Assembly (NCBI GenBank): GCA_963767285.1
Contig: CAVYDJ010000002.1
Coordinates: forward strand, 496,001-560,000
Direction: 5' to 3'
DNA from: WHSW01 sp963767285
GTDB taxonomy: Bacteria; Actinomycetota; Thermoleophilia; Solirubrobacterales; 70-9
DNA: 64,000 bases
The notes under the pieces are model-generated. The model searched no databases. It was given only the letters and a program-made list of their open reading frames with translations, and was not told the DNA's origin. The first letter of the stretch is position 1, and each line of letters starts with the position of its first letter. Shown here one piece after another: positions 36,436-45,009 of the stretch. Made by a program: the position numbers and the translations under genes.

Positions 36436-37062
36436 CTAGACGAGGGCCGGCTCGGCCTGGCAGATCTCGCGGATCGCGGCCGCGGCGCGGACGAACTCCT
36501 CGTCCGCCATCACCGGGGTGCCCTCGAAGGGCAGATCGCGGTCGATCTCGACCCATGAGCGGCAGCCGTGGTACTCGTCGCGGACGCGGACCGTGACCGG
36601 TCGCGGGATCCGGTGGACCCGCAGCAGGAGCACGTGGAGCGGATGGGTGCGCTTCCAGCGCAGGCGCTTGGTCGCGTAGTCCTGAGTCCAGACGTGGTAG
36701 GGCGACAGCGAATCGACGATCCGCGGGTCGTCCGTCTCGAAGTGGTCGGCGACCTCGGCCCAGGCGCGGATCCGGACCCGGTCGGGCTGCGGGATCCCGC
36801 CGTCCTGGAGCAGCGCCCGCGGCGGCGGCTCCTCGTCGGGCCAGACGCCCTCCTCGAGCGCGCGGCGCAGCTCGGGGTGGTGGGACTCGCGGACCAGGTC
36901 GTTGCGCTGGTGGTCGAAGGTCGGATAGAGGAAGAACTGCTCGTGCTCGAGCTCGAAGTCCTTGTCGTCCTCGCGGATGCCACCCTTGCGCAGGGTGACC
37001 AGCTGCTCGCCCTCAGACAGGGCGCGGACCGTCACGGCCCATTCTTTAAAGGCAATCGGCAT
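36436..37062 (-). CDS. DUF1802 family protein
   Basis: A 208-residue protein. ATG 37062 gives the standard DUF1802 opening MPIAFKEWAVTVRALSEGEQ, followed by LRKGGIREDDKDFELEHEQF, YPTFDHQRNDLV and the later LRWKRTHPLHVLLLRVHRI. A longer reading upstream lacks similarity and runs through the promoter. The family is of unknown function and often sits near restriction or repair genes, not here. A good sigma-70-like promoter and a small leader hairpin precede it, so it is probably transcribed on its own, perhaps with DUF1152. Confidence 0.8.
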   Translation of the reverse strand: MPIAFKEWAVTVRALSEGEQLVTLRKGGIREDDKDFELEHEQFFLYPTFDHQRNDLVRESHHPELRRALEEGVWPDEEPPPRALLQDGGIPQPDRVRIRAWAEVADHFETDDPRIVDSLSPYHVWTQDYATKRLRWKRTHPLHVLLLRVHRIPRPVTVRVRDEYHGCRSWVEIDRDLPFEGTPVMADEEFVRAAAAIREICQAEPALV

Positions 37063-37107
37063 TCTTGTGGCTGGGGGTTGGGAGGTACGTGGTCGGGTCT
37101 GGAAATC

Positions 37108-37122
37108 GGCCCCGACGGGGCC
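37108..37122 (-). promoter_or_regulatory. Leader hairpin of the DUF1802 gene
   Basis: GGCCCC-GAC-GGGGCC forms a tight 6-bp stem. It lies between the proposed transcription start near 37139 and the ATG at 37062. It might instead end transcripts coming from hyuB on the same strand; the T-content after it is poor. Confidence 0.35.
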
Positions 37123-37145
37123 TTCAGGCCCGGTTGAGGGGAGGC

Positions 37146-37174
37146 ATTCTAGGCGAGGCTGGCCGGAATGCCAA
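37146..37174 (-). promoter_or_regulatory. Sigma-70-type promoter of the DUF1802 gene
   Basis: On the minus strand TTGGCA (37174-37169) is followed after exactly 17 bases by TAGAAT (37151-37146). This is the best promoter match seen in the window and lies in an AT-rich pocket. The predicted leader is about 77 nt. Confidence 0.65.
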
Positions 37175-37206
37175 ATTTGTGACCTTCGTTGCATGAAAAA
37201 TCCGCT

Positions 37207-38718
37207 CTAAGCGTGCCCAAGGCCGCCTCCGCCCGGGGTCTCGATGCGCAGAAGATCGCCCGGTTTGAGGTCTCCAGCGCACTTCGCGGGCAGTTCCTCG
37301 CCGTTTTTCAGGTTGCGTCCGGGCTCGCCGTCGCCGCCCCCGTCGCGCCCGCGCGGTGCGTGGCGCCGGCGCTCGGTGATCAGCGTGAAGCGCATCGGCG
37401 CCAGGGCCTCGATCTCACGCACGATCCCGTCGCCGCCGGTGTGCCCGCCTGTGCCGCCCGAACCGCGGCGCAAGGCCAACTCGCGGACCCGCACCGGATA
37501 TTCGCTCTCCAGCGCCTCGACCGGGGTGTTGAGCGTGTTCGACATCGCGACGTGGATCGCGCTCGGCCCGTCGGCGTCCGGGCAGGCCCCCTGGCCGCCG
37601 CCGATCGTCTCGTAGTAGGTCCAGCCATCCCCCGCGAGGGTGAGGTTGTTCATCGTCCCCTGGCCCTGCGCCGGCACCGCCGTCGCTCCGGCGAACGCGG
37701 CCAGGACCAGGTCGGCGACCCGGCTCGAGGTTTCGACGTTGCCCGCCGCGACCGCCGCCGGCGGCCGGGCGTTGAGCAGCGATCCTGAGGGCGCCACCAC
37801 GCTGACGGGCCGATGCGCGCCGGCCGAAGGGGGCCCGTCCGGATCGGTGAGCACCCGGACCGCGAAGAAGGCGGCCGACTTGGTCACCGAGAGCGGGCAG
37901 TTGAGGTTGCCGTCGACCTGATCGGCGCTGCCGGCGAAGTCCAGCTCGAGCGCCTCACCGGCGATCGTCAGCCGGACGCGCAGCTCGAGGTCGCCGTCGT
38001 CGCGCGGGCCGCCCTCGAGCACGTCGCGCGCCTCGTAGCTGCCGTCTGGGAGGGCTGCGATCGCGGCCCGCGCGCGGCGCTCGGAGTAGTCGAGGATCCC
38101 CTCCATCGCCTCGCGCAGGTCCGCGAAGCCGTGGCGCTCGACCAGCTCCTCGACCCGTCGCGCCCCTGTCAGGTTCGCCGCCCGCTGGGCGCGCAGGTCG
38201 GCGAGCCGCTCCTCGGGCCTGCGCATCCGCTCGGCGAGACCGCGCAGGGTCTCGTCGTCGGCCGCGGTCGGTCCGATCACGACGCCCTCCTCCTCCAGGG
38301 TCGCCGAGTCGGCGGGCATCCCGGCCGGCGTCGGGCCGCCGATGTCGGCGTGGTGAGCGCGGCTGGCCGCGAACCCGATCAGCTCGTCCGTGGCGAACAG
38401 CGGCGAGATCAGAGTCACGTCGGGCAGGTGAGTTCCGCCCCGGTAGGGGTCGTTGAGGATCCACAGGGCTCCCGGGCGTTGCTCCGAGTCGAGCACCGCG
38501 GCGACGGCGTCGGGCATCGAGCCGAGGTGGACCGGGATGTGCTCGGCCTGCATCACGAGCTCGCCGCGCGCCGTGAACAGCGCCGTCGAGCAATCACGCC
38601 GCTCGGTGATGTTGGGGGAGTGCGCGGAGCGGATCAGCACTGCGCCCATCTCGTCGCAGGCCGCCCGCAACGCCCCGACCAGGACCTGCAGCGCGATCGG
38701 GTCGAGTCGGTCGCTCAC
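37207..38718 (-). CDS. hyuB: Hydantoinase B/oxoprolinase family protein, HyuB
   Basis: A 503-residue subunit. GTG 38718 overlaps the hyuA stop (GTGA). Family landmarks are LQVLVGALRAACDEMGAVLI, SPNITERRDCSTALFTARGE near residue 35-55, HIPVHLGSMPDAV, GGTHLPDVTLISP, HHADIGGPTPAGMP and GNVETSSRVADL. With HyuA it forms an ATP-dependent amidohydrolase acting on hydantoins, N-methylhydantoin or 5-oxoproline. The C-terminus with GEELPAKCAGDLKPGDLL is also standard. The length is close to the usual 510-590 residues. A second gene reading on the same strand that begins near 39,837 is a shadow of hyuA. Confidence 0.88.
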   Translation of the reverse strand: MSDRLDPIALQVLVGALRAACDEMGAVLIRSAHSPNITERRDCSTALFTARGELVMQAEHIPVHLGSMPDAVAAVLDSEQRPGALWILNDPYRGGTHLPDVTLISPLFATDELIGFAASRAHHADIGGPTPAGMPADSATLEEEGVVIGPTAADDETLRGLAERMRRPEERLADLRAQRAANLTGARRVEELVERHGFADLREAMEGILDYSERRARAAIAALPDGSYEARDVLEGGPRDDGDLELRVRLTIAGEALELDFAGSADQVDGNLNCPLSVTKSAAFFAVRVLTDPDGPPSAGAHRPVSVVAPSGSLLNARPPAAVAAGNVETSSRVADLVLAAFAGATAVPAQGQGTMNNLTLAGDGWTYYETIGGGQGACPDADGPSAIHVAMSNTLNTPVEALESEYPVRVRELALRRGSGGTGGHTGGDGIVREIEALAPMRFTLITERRRHAPRGRDGGGDGEPGRNLKNGEELPAKCAGDLKPGDLLRIETPGGGGLGHA

Positions 38719-40694
38719 CCGGCTCGCTCCGCGACGATCGTTCCGACCGCGTCGACCTCGGCGCGCCAGCCGGGCGGCAGGACGAGGGTCGCCTCCGGGA
38801 GCTCGAACACGCATGGCCCTGCCGCGGTCGTGCCGGCCGACGGCTCCCCGCTCAGGACCTCGGCCTCCAGCCACTCGCCGTCGAACCGGGCCCGGCGCCT
38901 CCCGCGCTCGAGCTCGCCCTCGCCGGCCGCGACCGGGCGCGGCGACGGCCCCGGCTCGATGGCCGCCAGGCGGATGTTGACCAGCTCGACCGGGGCCGCG
39001 GCGTCGCGGTAGCCGTAGCGGCGCTCGTGCTCGGCGGCGAAGCCATCCGCGAGCTCCTCGGGCTCGGGGCTCTCGCCCGCGTCGACCGCCAGCTCGAACG
39101 CCTGCCCGCGGTAGCGCAGCTCGTAGACGACCTCGATGCGGGCGTTCGCGAGGCCCTCGGCCAGCCGGTCGCGCAGGTCCGCGACCTCGGCGGCGATCCG
39201 CTCGGCGGTCAGCTCGTCGTCGCGCAGCATCACCGTCCGGGCGCTGTCGCGCCGGCGCTCGGAGGCGAGCAGGCCGAGCGCCGAGAGCACGCCGCTCGCC
39301 CGCGGGCAGAGGATGCGCTCGATCCCAAGTTCGGAGGCGATCGCCGCCGCGTGCATCGGCCCGGCGCCGCCGAACGGCATCAGGGCGAAGCCGCGGGGGT
39401 CGACGCCGCGCTCGACCGTGACCACCCGCAGGGCCCGGATCATCTCCTGATTGGCGACCCGGACGATCCCCTCGGCCGTCTGCAGCGGCTCGAGGCCAAG
39501 TTCGGTCGCGAGCCCGGCGACCGCTCGTTCGGCGGCCTCGGCGTCGAGCTCGACGCCGCCGGCAAGGCGCGAATCCGCGCTCAGGTAGCCGAGCAGCAGG
39601 TTCGCGTCGGTGACGGTCGGCTCGTCCCCGCCGCGCCCGTAGCAGGCGGGCCCCGGCTCGGCGCCCGCCGATTGCGGCCCGACCCGTAGCGCGCCGCCGC
39701 CGTCGCGCCAGCCGATCGAGCCGCCTCCGGCCCCGACCGTGTGCACGTCGACCATGGGCAACTGGATCACCCGGCCGGCGATCTTGCGGGCGTCGGTCTT
39801 GCGCACGCGGCCGTCCTCGACCACGCACACGTCGCACGACGTCCCGCCCATGTCGAAGCCCAGCGCGTCACCGTCGCCCGACAGCCGGGCCAGCAGGCCC
39901 GCGCCGACCGCGCCGCCGGCCGGTCCCGACAGGACGCTCCATGCTCCGGCGCTCGCGGCCTCGCCCGCCGGCGCAACGCCGCCCGAGGACATCATCACGG
40001 TCGGTTCGGGCAGCCCCCGGCCGGCCGCGGCGTCGCCGAGGCGCCCCAGATACCGGCCGAGCAATGGGGAGAGGTACGCGTCGATCACGGTGGTGGAGCA
40101 GCGCTCGTACTCGCGGAACTGCGCCAGTACCTCATGGGAGGCCGAGACATGGACGTCGGGCAGCTCGTCGCGAAGGCGTTCGGCGATCGCCCGCTCGTGG
40201 GCGGGGTCGAGATATGAGAACAGCAGGCAGACGGCGATCGATTCAGCGCCGATTCGCCGGCATTCGGACGCGATCCGCTCAAGCTCGGCGTCGCCGAGCG
40301 GTTCGAGCACGCCCTCCGGCCCGACCCGCTCGGCCGCCTCGACCCGGTCGTCGCCGCCGACCAGCGGCGTCGCCTTCGGCGCGCACAGGTGGTAGAGGCT
40401 GGGACGGTCCTGGCGGGCCACGTCCAGCAGGCCGGCGAAGCCGCGCGTCGCGACCAGCGCCGTACGCGCGCCCCGCTCGGTCAGCAGCGCGTTCGTGCCG
40501 ACCGTCATCCCGTGAGCGAAGCCCTCCACCTGGCCGGGATCGGCGCCGGCGCGGTCGAGGGCGGCCTCGATCGCCGCCAGCACTCCGCGCGACTGGTCGT
40601 CGGGCGTGGTCGGCGTCTTCGCGGTATGGAGCGAGCGGCCGTCGAACAGCACCGCGTCGGTGAACGTCCCGCCGACATCGACTCCAAGGAGCAC
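38715..40694 (-). CDS. hyuA: Hydantoinase/oxoprolinase family protein, HyuA
   Basis: A 659-residue subunit with an actin-like ATPase fold. It opens LLGVDVGGTFTDAVLFDG (phosphate loop 1), then FAHGMTVGTNALLTERGART. The central domain has SVLSGPAGGAVGAGLLARL, GFDMGGTSCDVCVVEDG (phosphate 2) and VDVHTVGAGGGSIGW. The later part contains FALMPFGGAGPMHA and a C-terminal beta domain. It provides ATP-dependent activation for HyuB. The GTG start has no upstream partner on this strand, so hyuAB is a two-gene operon. The substrate cannot be assigned from sequence. Confidence 0.9.
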   Translation of the reverse strand: MLLGVDVGGTFTDAVLFDGRSLHTAKTPTTPDDQSRGVLAAIEAALDRAGADPGQVEGFAHGMTVGTNALLTERGARTALVATRGFAGLLDVARQDRPSLYHLCAPKATPLVGGDDRVEAAERVGPEGVLEPLGDAELERIASECRRIGAESIAVCLLFSYLDPAHERAIAERLRDELPDVHVSASHEVLAQFREYERCSTTVIDAYLSPLLGRYLGRLGDAAAGRGLPEPTVMMSSGGVAPAGEAASAGAWSVLSGPAGGAVGAGLLARLSGDGDALGFDMGGTSCDVCVVEDGRVRKTDARKIAGRVIQLPMVDVHTVGAGGGSIGWRDGGGALRVGPQSAGAEPGPACYGRGGDEPTVTDANLLLGYLSADSRLAGGVELDAEAAERAVAGLATELGLEPLQTAEGIVRVANQEMIRALRVVTVERGVDPRGFALMPFGGAGPMHAAAIASELGIERILCPRASGVLSALGLLASERRRDSARTVMLRDDELTAERIAAEVADLRDRLAEGLANARIEVVYELRYRGQAFELAVDAGESPEPEELADGFAAEHERRYGYRDAAAPVELVNIRLAAIEPGPSPRPVAAGEGELERGRRRARFDGEWLEAEVLSGEPSAGTTAAGPCVFELPEATLVLPPGWRAEVDAVGTIVAERAG

Positions 40695-40726
40695 GCCCGA
40701 AGCCTAAAGAGCGATGCCTCCGACGC

Positions 40727-41170
40727 CTACGGCCCTACGCGGTGCGCAACGAACGTGATCGGTCCGCTGTCGCAGCGCTCTGCTCCTTCGCCGCGCCTCA
40801 CCCGAACGGTCGCCTCGAGGGCGTCTCTGGCCGTGAACCGGCCAGTGAAGCTGTCCTTGCCAGGCGGCACGGTGTAGGTCACGAATCCGCTGAACGTGCG
40901 ACCGATACGTGCCGCGGTCATCGGCACGTCCACCGTTTGCGTGGGTTGTCCCTCGCATCGAAGGTTCCCGCTCCATTTGAGGAGCCGGACCCCGTGCAGC
41001 CCCGGGCGCAGGGGTTCGACGCGGAGTCGAAGTTTGCCCGGCCCGTGATCCCCGCTCGTGTACTCGCCCTTGTAGCGACCGTCCGTGGGCGTGAAAGGGG
41101 GGGCGGCTGCGGCGTCAACGCCGAGGAACATCAAGCCGACCGCGAGCGAGAGGGTCGTGAGTCTCCGCAT
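40727..41170 (-). CDS. Small secreted protein, unknown
   Basis: A 147-residue protein with a clear signal peptide (LTTLSLAVGLMFLGVDAAAA, cleavage after about residue 23). The mature part is a beta-rich domain with two cysteines: RYKGEYTSGDHGPGKLRLRV, LLKWSGNLRCEGQPTQTV, FSGFVTYTVPPGKDSF and RFTARDALEATVRVRRGEG. The alternating strand pattern resembles the small beta-sandwich secreted proteins of soil actinobacteria, but no family is recognised. It lies behind a terminator-bounded gene and ahead of hyuA on the same strand. Confidence 0.6.
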   Translation of the reverse strand: MRRLTTLSLAVGLMFLGVDAAAAPPFTPTDGRYKGEYTSGDHGPGKLRLRVEPLRPGLHGVRLLKWSGNLRCEGQPTQTVDVPMTAARIGRTFSGFVTYTVPPGKDSFTGRFTARDALEATVRVRRGEGAERCDSGPITFVAHRVGP

Positions 41171-41234
41171 CTGTTCAGAAGACCCTAGGCGATCGCGAGA
41201 GTTGCGCCCGAGCCCCGCCGTTTGGGCAAAAAAA

Positions 41235-41268
41235 GAGGCCCCGGCGCTGATCTCAGAGCCGGGGCCTC
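41235..41268 (-). terminator. Intrinsic terminator of the zinc-knuckle gene
   Basis: GAGGCCCCGGC (41235-41245) pairs perfectly with GCCGGGGCCTC (41258-41268), an 11-bp stem with a 12-base loop. On the minus strand it is followed by seven T (41234-41228), the classic form. It lies 52 bases after the stop of the gene at 41,320-41,787. Confidence 0.85.
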
Positions 41269-41319
41269 ATCCCCATGGCGGCCGCGCCCCCGCGGCCGCT
41301 CCCCACGTCGATGTAGTGG

Positions 41320-41787
41320 TTATGCGGCTGCGCCCACCTCGTGCAGCGTCTCGAGCTCTTCGAGCGGGATCTCCGGCCCGTCGAAGGTCTCTTCAAGGTG
41401 CTTGTGTGACGGGCAGTAGTCGCGATTCGGCAGCGGCTCGCGCTGGCACGGCGTGCCCTTGCGCGTGTGCGCTCGGCACTCTCGTGCGATCCCGTCGAGC
41501 CCTGCGCCCTCGGGCATCTCCTCGAGGAACTGCTGGGCGAGCTTGATGTTGCGGTCGATGACCATCCAGACCTTGAGCTGGTCACCGATCAGGAAGTGCA
41601 TGCGCACCTGGTTGAACAGGCTGCGGGCCGGGCGGGCGAAGTAACGGCGGTCGTAGGTGAGACGCCGAATCGTCTCTTCACACGCGTCAAGTACGGCCTG
41701 CTTGTTCCGGCAACCGGTCGTGTCGCTGGCGTCCTCTACGACAGCGGAGGCGATCTCTCTGTAGATCGAGCGGCTGAAGCGATACAT
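41320..41787 (-). CDS. Helical protein with a C-terminal zinc-knuckle
   Basis: A 155-residue protein with AAGGAG 8 bases before ATG 41787. Residues 1-95 are helical and rich in aromatic and basic residues (LTYDRRYFARPARSLFNQVR, HFLIGDQLKVWMVIDRN). Residues 104-128 form a C-x9-C-x10-C-x2-H cluster (Cys104, Cys114, Cys125, His128), the pattern of short zinc-binding modules in hypothetical proteins. The tail is acidic. It stands alone with its own promoter and strong terminator, which suggests tight, independent expression. Function unknown; nucleic-acid or protein binding is a guess. Confidence 0.7.
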   Translation of the reverse strand: MYRFSRSIYREIASAVVEDASDTTGCRNKQAVLDACEETIRRLTYDRRYFARPARSLFNQVRMHFLIGDQLKVWMVIDRNIKLAQQFLEEMPEGAGLDGIARECRAHTRKGTPCQREPLPNRDYCPSHKHLEETFDGPEIPLEELETLHEVGAAA

Positions 41788-41866
41788 CTCTTTCTCTCCT
41801 TACCCCGTGTTGTCCATTCCGTGGAACCCCCGGGACTTCCGTGCTCCATCCCTGGGGGGAGGAGAA

Positions 41867-41894
41867 AGTATCTCAATCGATTGTGAAATTTCAA
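41867..41894 (-). promoter_or_regulatory. Promoter region of the zinc-knuckle gene
   Basis: On the minus strand TTGAAA (41894-41889) and GATACT (41872-41867) are separated by 16 bases. The region is unusually AT-rich for this genome and contains two palindromes, CAATCGATTG (41874-41883) and GAAATTTC (41885-41892), which lie between or on the boxes and could bind a repressor. Confidence 0.55.
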
Positions 41895-41965
41895 GGCCGA
41901 TTGATTAAGAAAGTATTAACCGACCGATGGAGAGCTATCTCCTCCGATCGGAGGAGGCGCAGGCG

Positions 41966-43408
41966 CTAGACCCAGCGGTCCGCGCGCACGCCGCCGGATC
42001 GGTCGACGACCAGGTGGATCCCGTCGAGGGCGGGGTCGGGAAGCGGGTAATCGGTGCGCCTGTGGGCGCCGCGGGACTCGCGGCGGGCGATCGCGCTGGC
42101 GGCGATCATCCGCGCCAGCGGATACCGATCGCCGAGCAGCGGCTCGAGGCCGACCGCATCGCGTTGCGGGCCCGCGTGACGCCAGACGGCCTCGCGGGTC
42201 GCCTCGGTCGGCGGCTCGAACCGCCAGGCGGCCGGCGCCTCGATCGTCCTGGCCGGCCCGGCGAGGGCGGCGCTGGCAGCCCGGGTCCCGAACACGAAGC
42301 ATTCGCTGAGCGAGTTCGAGGCCAGGCGGTTGGCGCCGTGAAGGCCACTGCAGGCGCACTCGCCGACCGCGAACAGGCCGGGCAGCGTCGTCCGCCCGTC
42401 GAGGTCGGTCGTCACCCCTCCGATCAGGTAGTGCGCGGCGGGCGCGACCGGGACCGGCTCGGACTCCGGCTCCAGGCCCGCGTCGCGGCAGACGGCGAAG
42501 ACGTTCGGGAACCGCTGCCGGTCGAGGTCGCGCAGGTCGAGCAGCACGTGCGGTGTGCCGTCGGCCTCCATCCGGTCGAGGATCGCGGCGGTCACCTGGT
42601 CGCGGGGCGCGAGCTCGTCGGTGAAACGGCGGCCGGAGGCGTCGAGCAGCGTCGCGCCCTCCCCGCGCACCGCCTCGGTCACCAGGGCGCCGTCGTAGCG
42701 GCTGCCGGGGAGCGCCAGCGCGGTCGGGTGGAACTGGCAGAGCTCGAGATCGGCGAGCTCGGCCCCGGCGGCGTGGGCGAGCACGGAGCCGGCGCCGATC
42801 GCGCCGCGCGGGTTGGTCGTCCGCGACCACAGCGCGGCCCCCCCGCCGGTGGTCAGCACCGTCGCCGGGCTCGAGATCTCACCGGCGTCGGTGATCACGC
42901 CCACGCAGCCCTCCGCGTCGCTTCGCAGCGCCACCGCCGAGACCCCTTCGAGGACCTCGACCTCCTCGGTCATCGCAACCTGCTCGGCGAGCCGGGAGGT
43001 GATCTCGCGGCCGGTCTCGCTGCCGCCCGCGTGGACGATCCGGCGCGCCGAGTGGCCGCCCTCGAGCCCGAGCGCGAGTCCCCCGCCCGGCTCGGTGTCG
43101 AAGCGCACGCCGCGGCTCATCAGCTGCTCGACCGCCGCCGGCGCCTCACGGGTCAGGACCTCGACCGCGCTCGTCCGGCACAGCCCGCGCCCGGCGGCCA
43201 GCGTGTCGGCGGCGTGGCGGTCGGGCGAGTCGTCGTCGGCCAGCGCGGCCGCCAGCCCGCCCTGGGCCCAGAAGCTCGAGCTCTCGGCGAGCGGCTTTCG
43301 CGAGACAAGCGTGCAGCGGGCGCCGAGCGCCGCAACCTCGAGCGCGACGTGCAGGCCGGCGGCGCCGCCGCCGACGATCACCACGTCTGAGCTGCTGGGA
43401 CTCGCCAC
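41966..43408 (-). CDS. nadB: L-aspartate oxidase (NadB)
   Basis: An approximately 480-residue flavoenzyme oxidising aspartate to iminoaspartate, the first step of NAD synthesis. FAD-binding VVIVGGGAAGLHVALEVAAL begins near residue 9. SSFWAQGGLAAAL is the second FAD contact, LELCQFHPTALALPGSR and EAVRGEGATLLD are active-site blocks, and CSGLHGANRLASNSLSECFV is the family signature. GTG 43408 is used since ATG 43459 would lie inside the divergent deacetylase gene; both remain possible. No nadA or nadC is in the window. The C-terminal helical domain is shorter than in E. coli NadB. Confidence 0.87.
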   Translation of the reverse strand: MASPSSSDVVIVGGGAAGLHVALEVAALGARCTLVSRKPLAESSSFWAQGGLAAALADDDSPDRHAADTLAAGRGLCRTSAVEVLTREAPAAVEQLMSRGVRFDTEPGGGLALGLEGGHSARRIVHAGGSETGREITSRLAEQVAMTEEVEVLEGVSAVALRSDAEGCVGVITDAGEISSPATVLTTGGGAALWSRTTNPRGAIGAGSVLAHAAGAELADLELCQFHPTALALPGSRYDGALVTEAVRGEGATLLDASGRRFTDELAPRDQVTAAILDRMEADGTPHVLLDLRDLDRQRFPNVFAVCRDAGLEPESEPVPVAPAAHYLIGGVTTDLDGRTTLPGLFAVGECACSGLHGANRLASNSLSECFVFGTRAASAALAGPARTIEAPAAWRFEPPTEATREAVWRHAGPQRDAVGLEPLLGDRYPLARMIAASAIARRESRGAHRRTDYPLPDPALDGIHLVVDRSGGVRADRWV

Positions 43409-43434
43409 GGGCGGGGTACGGTACTTGCGCGGCG

Positions 43435-44432
<998 letters not shown>

Positions 44433-44433
<1 letters not shown>

Positions 44434-45002
44434 TGCGCCGCGCCCTCGCTGGTCTCATTTCGCTCGCAGCCGTGCTGCTCGTCGTCCAGCCGGCCACGGC
44501 CGGCCGGTACCCCGACCAGGTCCCGAAGACCAAGATCAAGCGCGGTGACGGCCACTTCGTCCCGATACCGGATGAGGTCCCGCATGGCGAGGACGCATAC
44601 GTCGACAACCGCATCCGCGACGACCTGGTCTGGATCGCAAAGCGCTTCGAGATCTACGTCGGCGAGGGGTATGCGGGGCATCTGCCCGGCGTCGGTCAGA
44701 TCGGCTGCCATTGCCACGTCCGCGACTCCGATCACAAGATCGGGCTCGCCGTTGACATCTACCCGCTGTACTGGGACGGCCGCGGCTGCGACCGCTCCTG
44801 GCGTCCGCTTACGAAGCTCGCTCACGTGGTCGAGCCGGACCGGGACCAGACCGTCGCGCCCTTCGCCTGGGTGGGTTACGACGGGGATGACAACCACGGT
44901 TGCGGCGATCACCTCCACCTGTCGTGGAATCACGCTCCGGACTACAAGCCCGGCAAGGCGTCGAACTGGGTCGAGGCCTTCAGCCTCGCCTCGCGGCACT
45001 AG
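44433..45002 (+). CDS. Secreted M15/LAS-fold peptidase-like protein
   Basis: A 189-residue exported protein. The signal peptide LISLAAVLLVVQPATA ends at about residue 23. The metal-site pattern of the LAS/M15 family can be traced: HKIGLAVDIYP (His about 101, Asp about 108) and CGDHLHLSWNH (HxH near 159-161). Four or more cysteines (IGCHCHV, RGCDRSW, HGCGDH) suggest disulfides. The family cleaves peptidoglycan peptides or D-Ala-D-Ala ends. Its ATG shares one base with the preceding stop, so it is translated with the deacetylase. Confidence 0.65.
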
Positions 45003-45009
45003 CGGCCCG

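Noticed and set aside
38719..39837. Upstream extension of hyuB
   Set aside because: It is a shadow frame of hyuA. The GTG in the GTGA overlap at 38718 gives the normal HyuB N-terminus.
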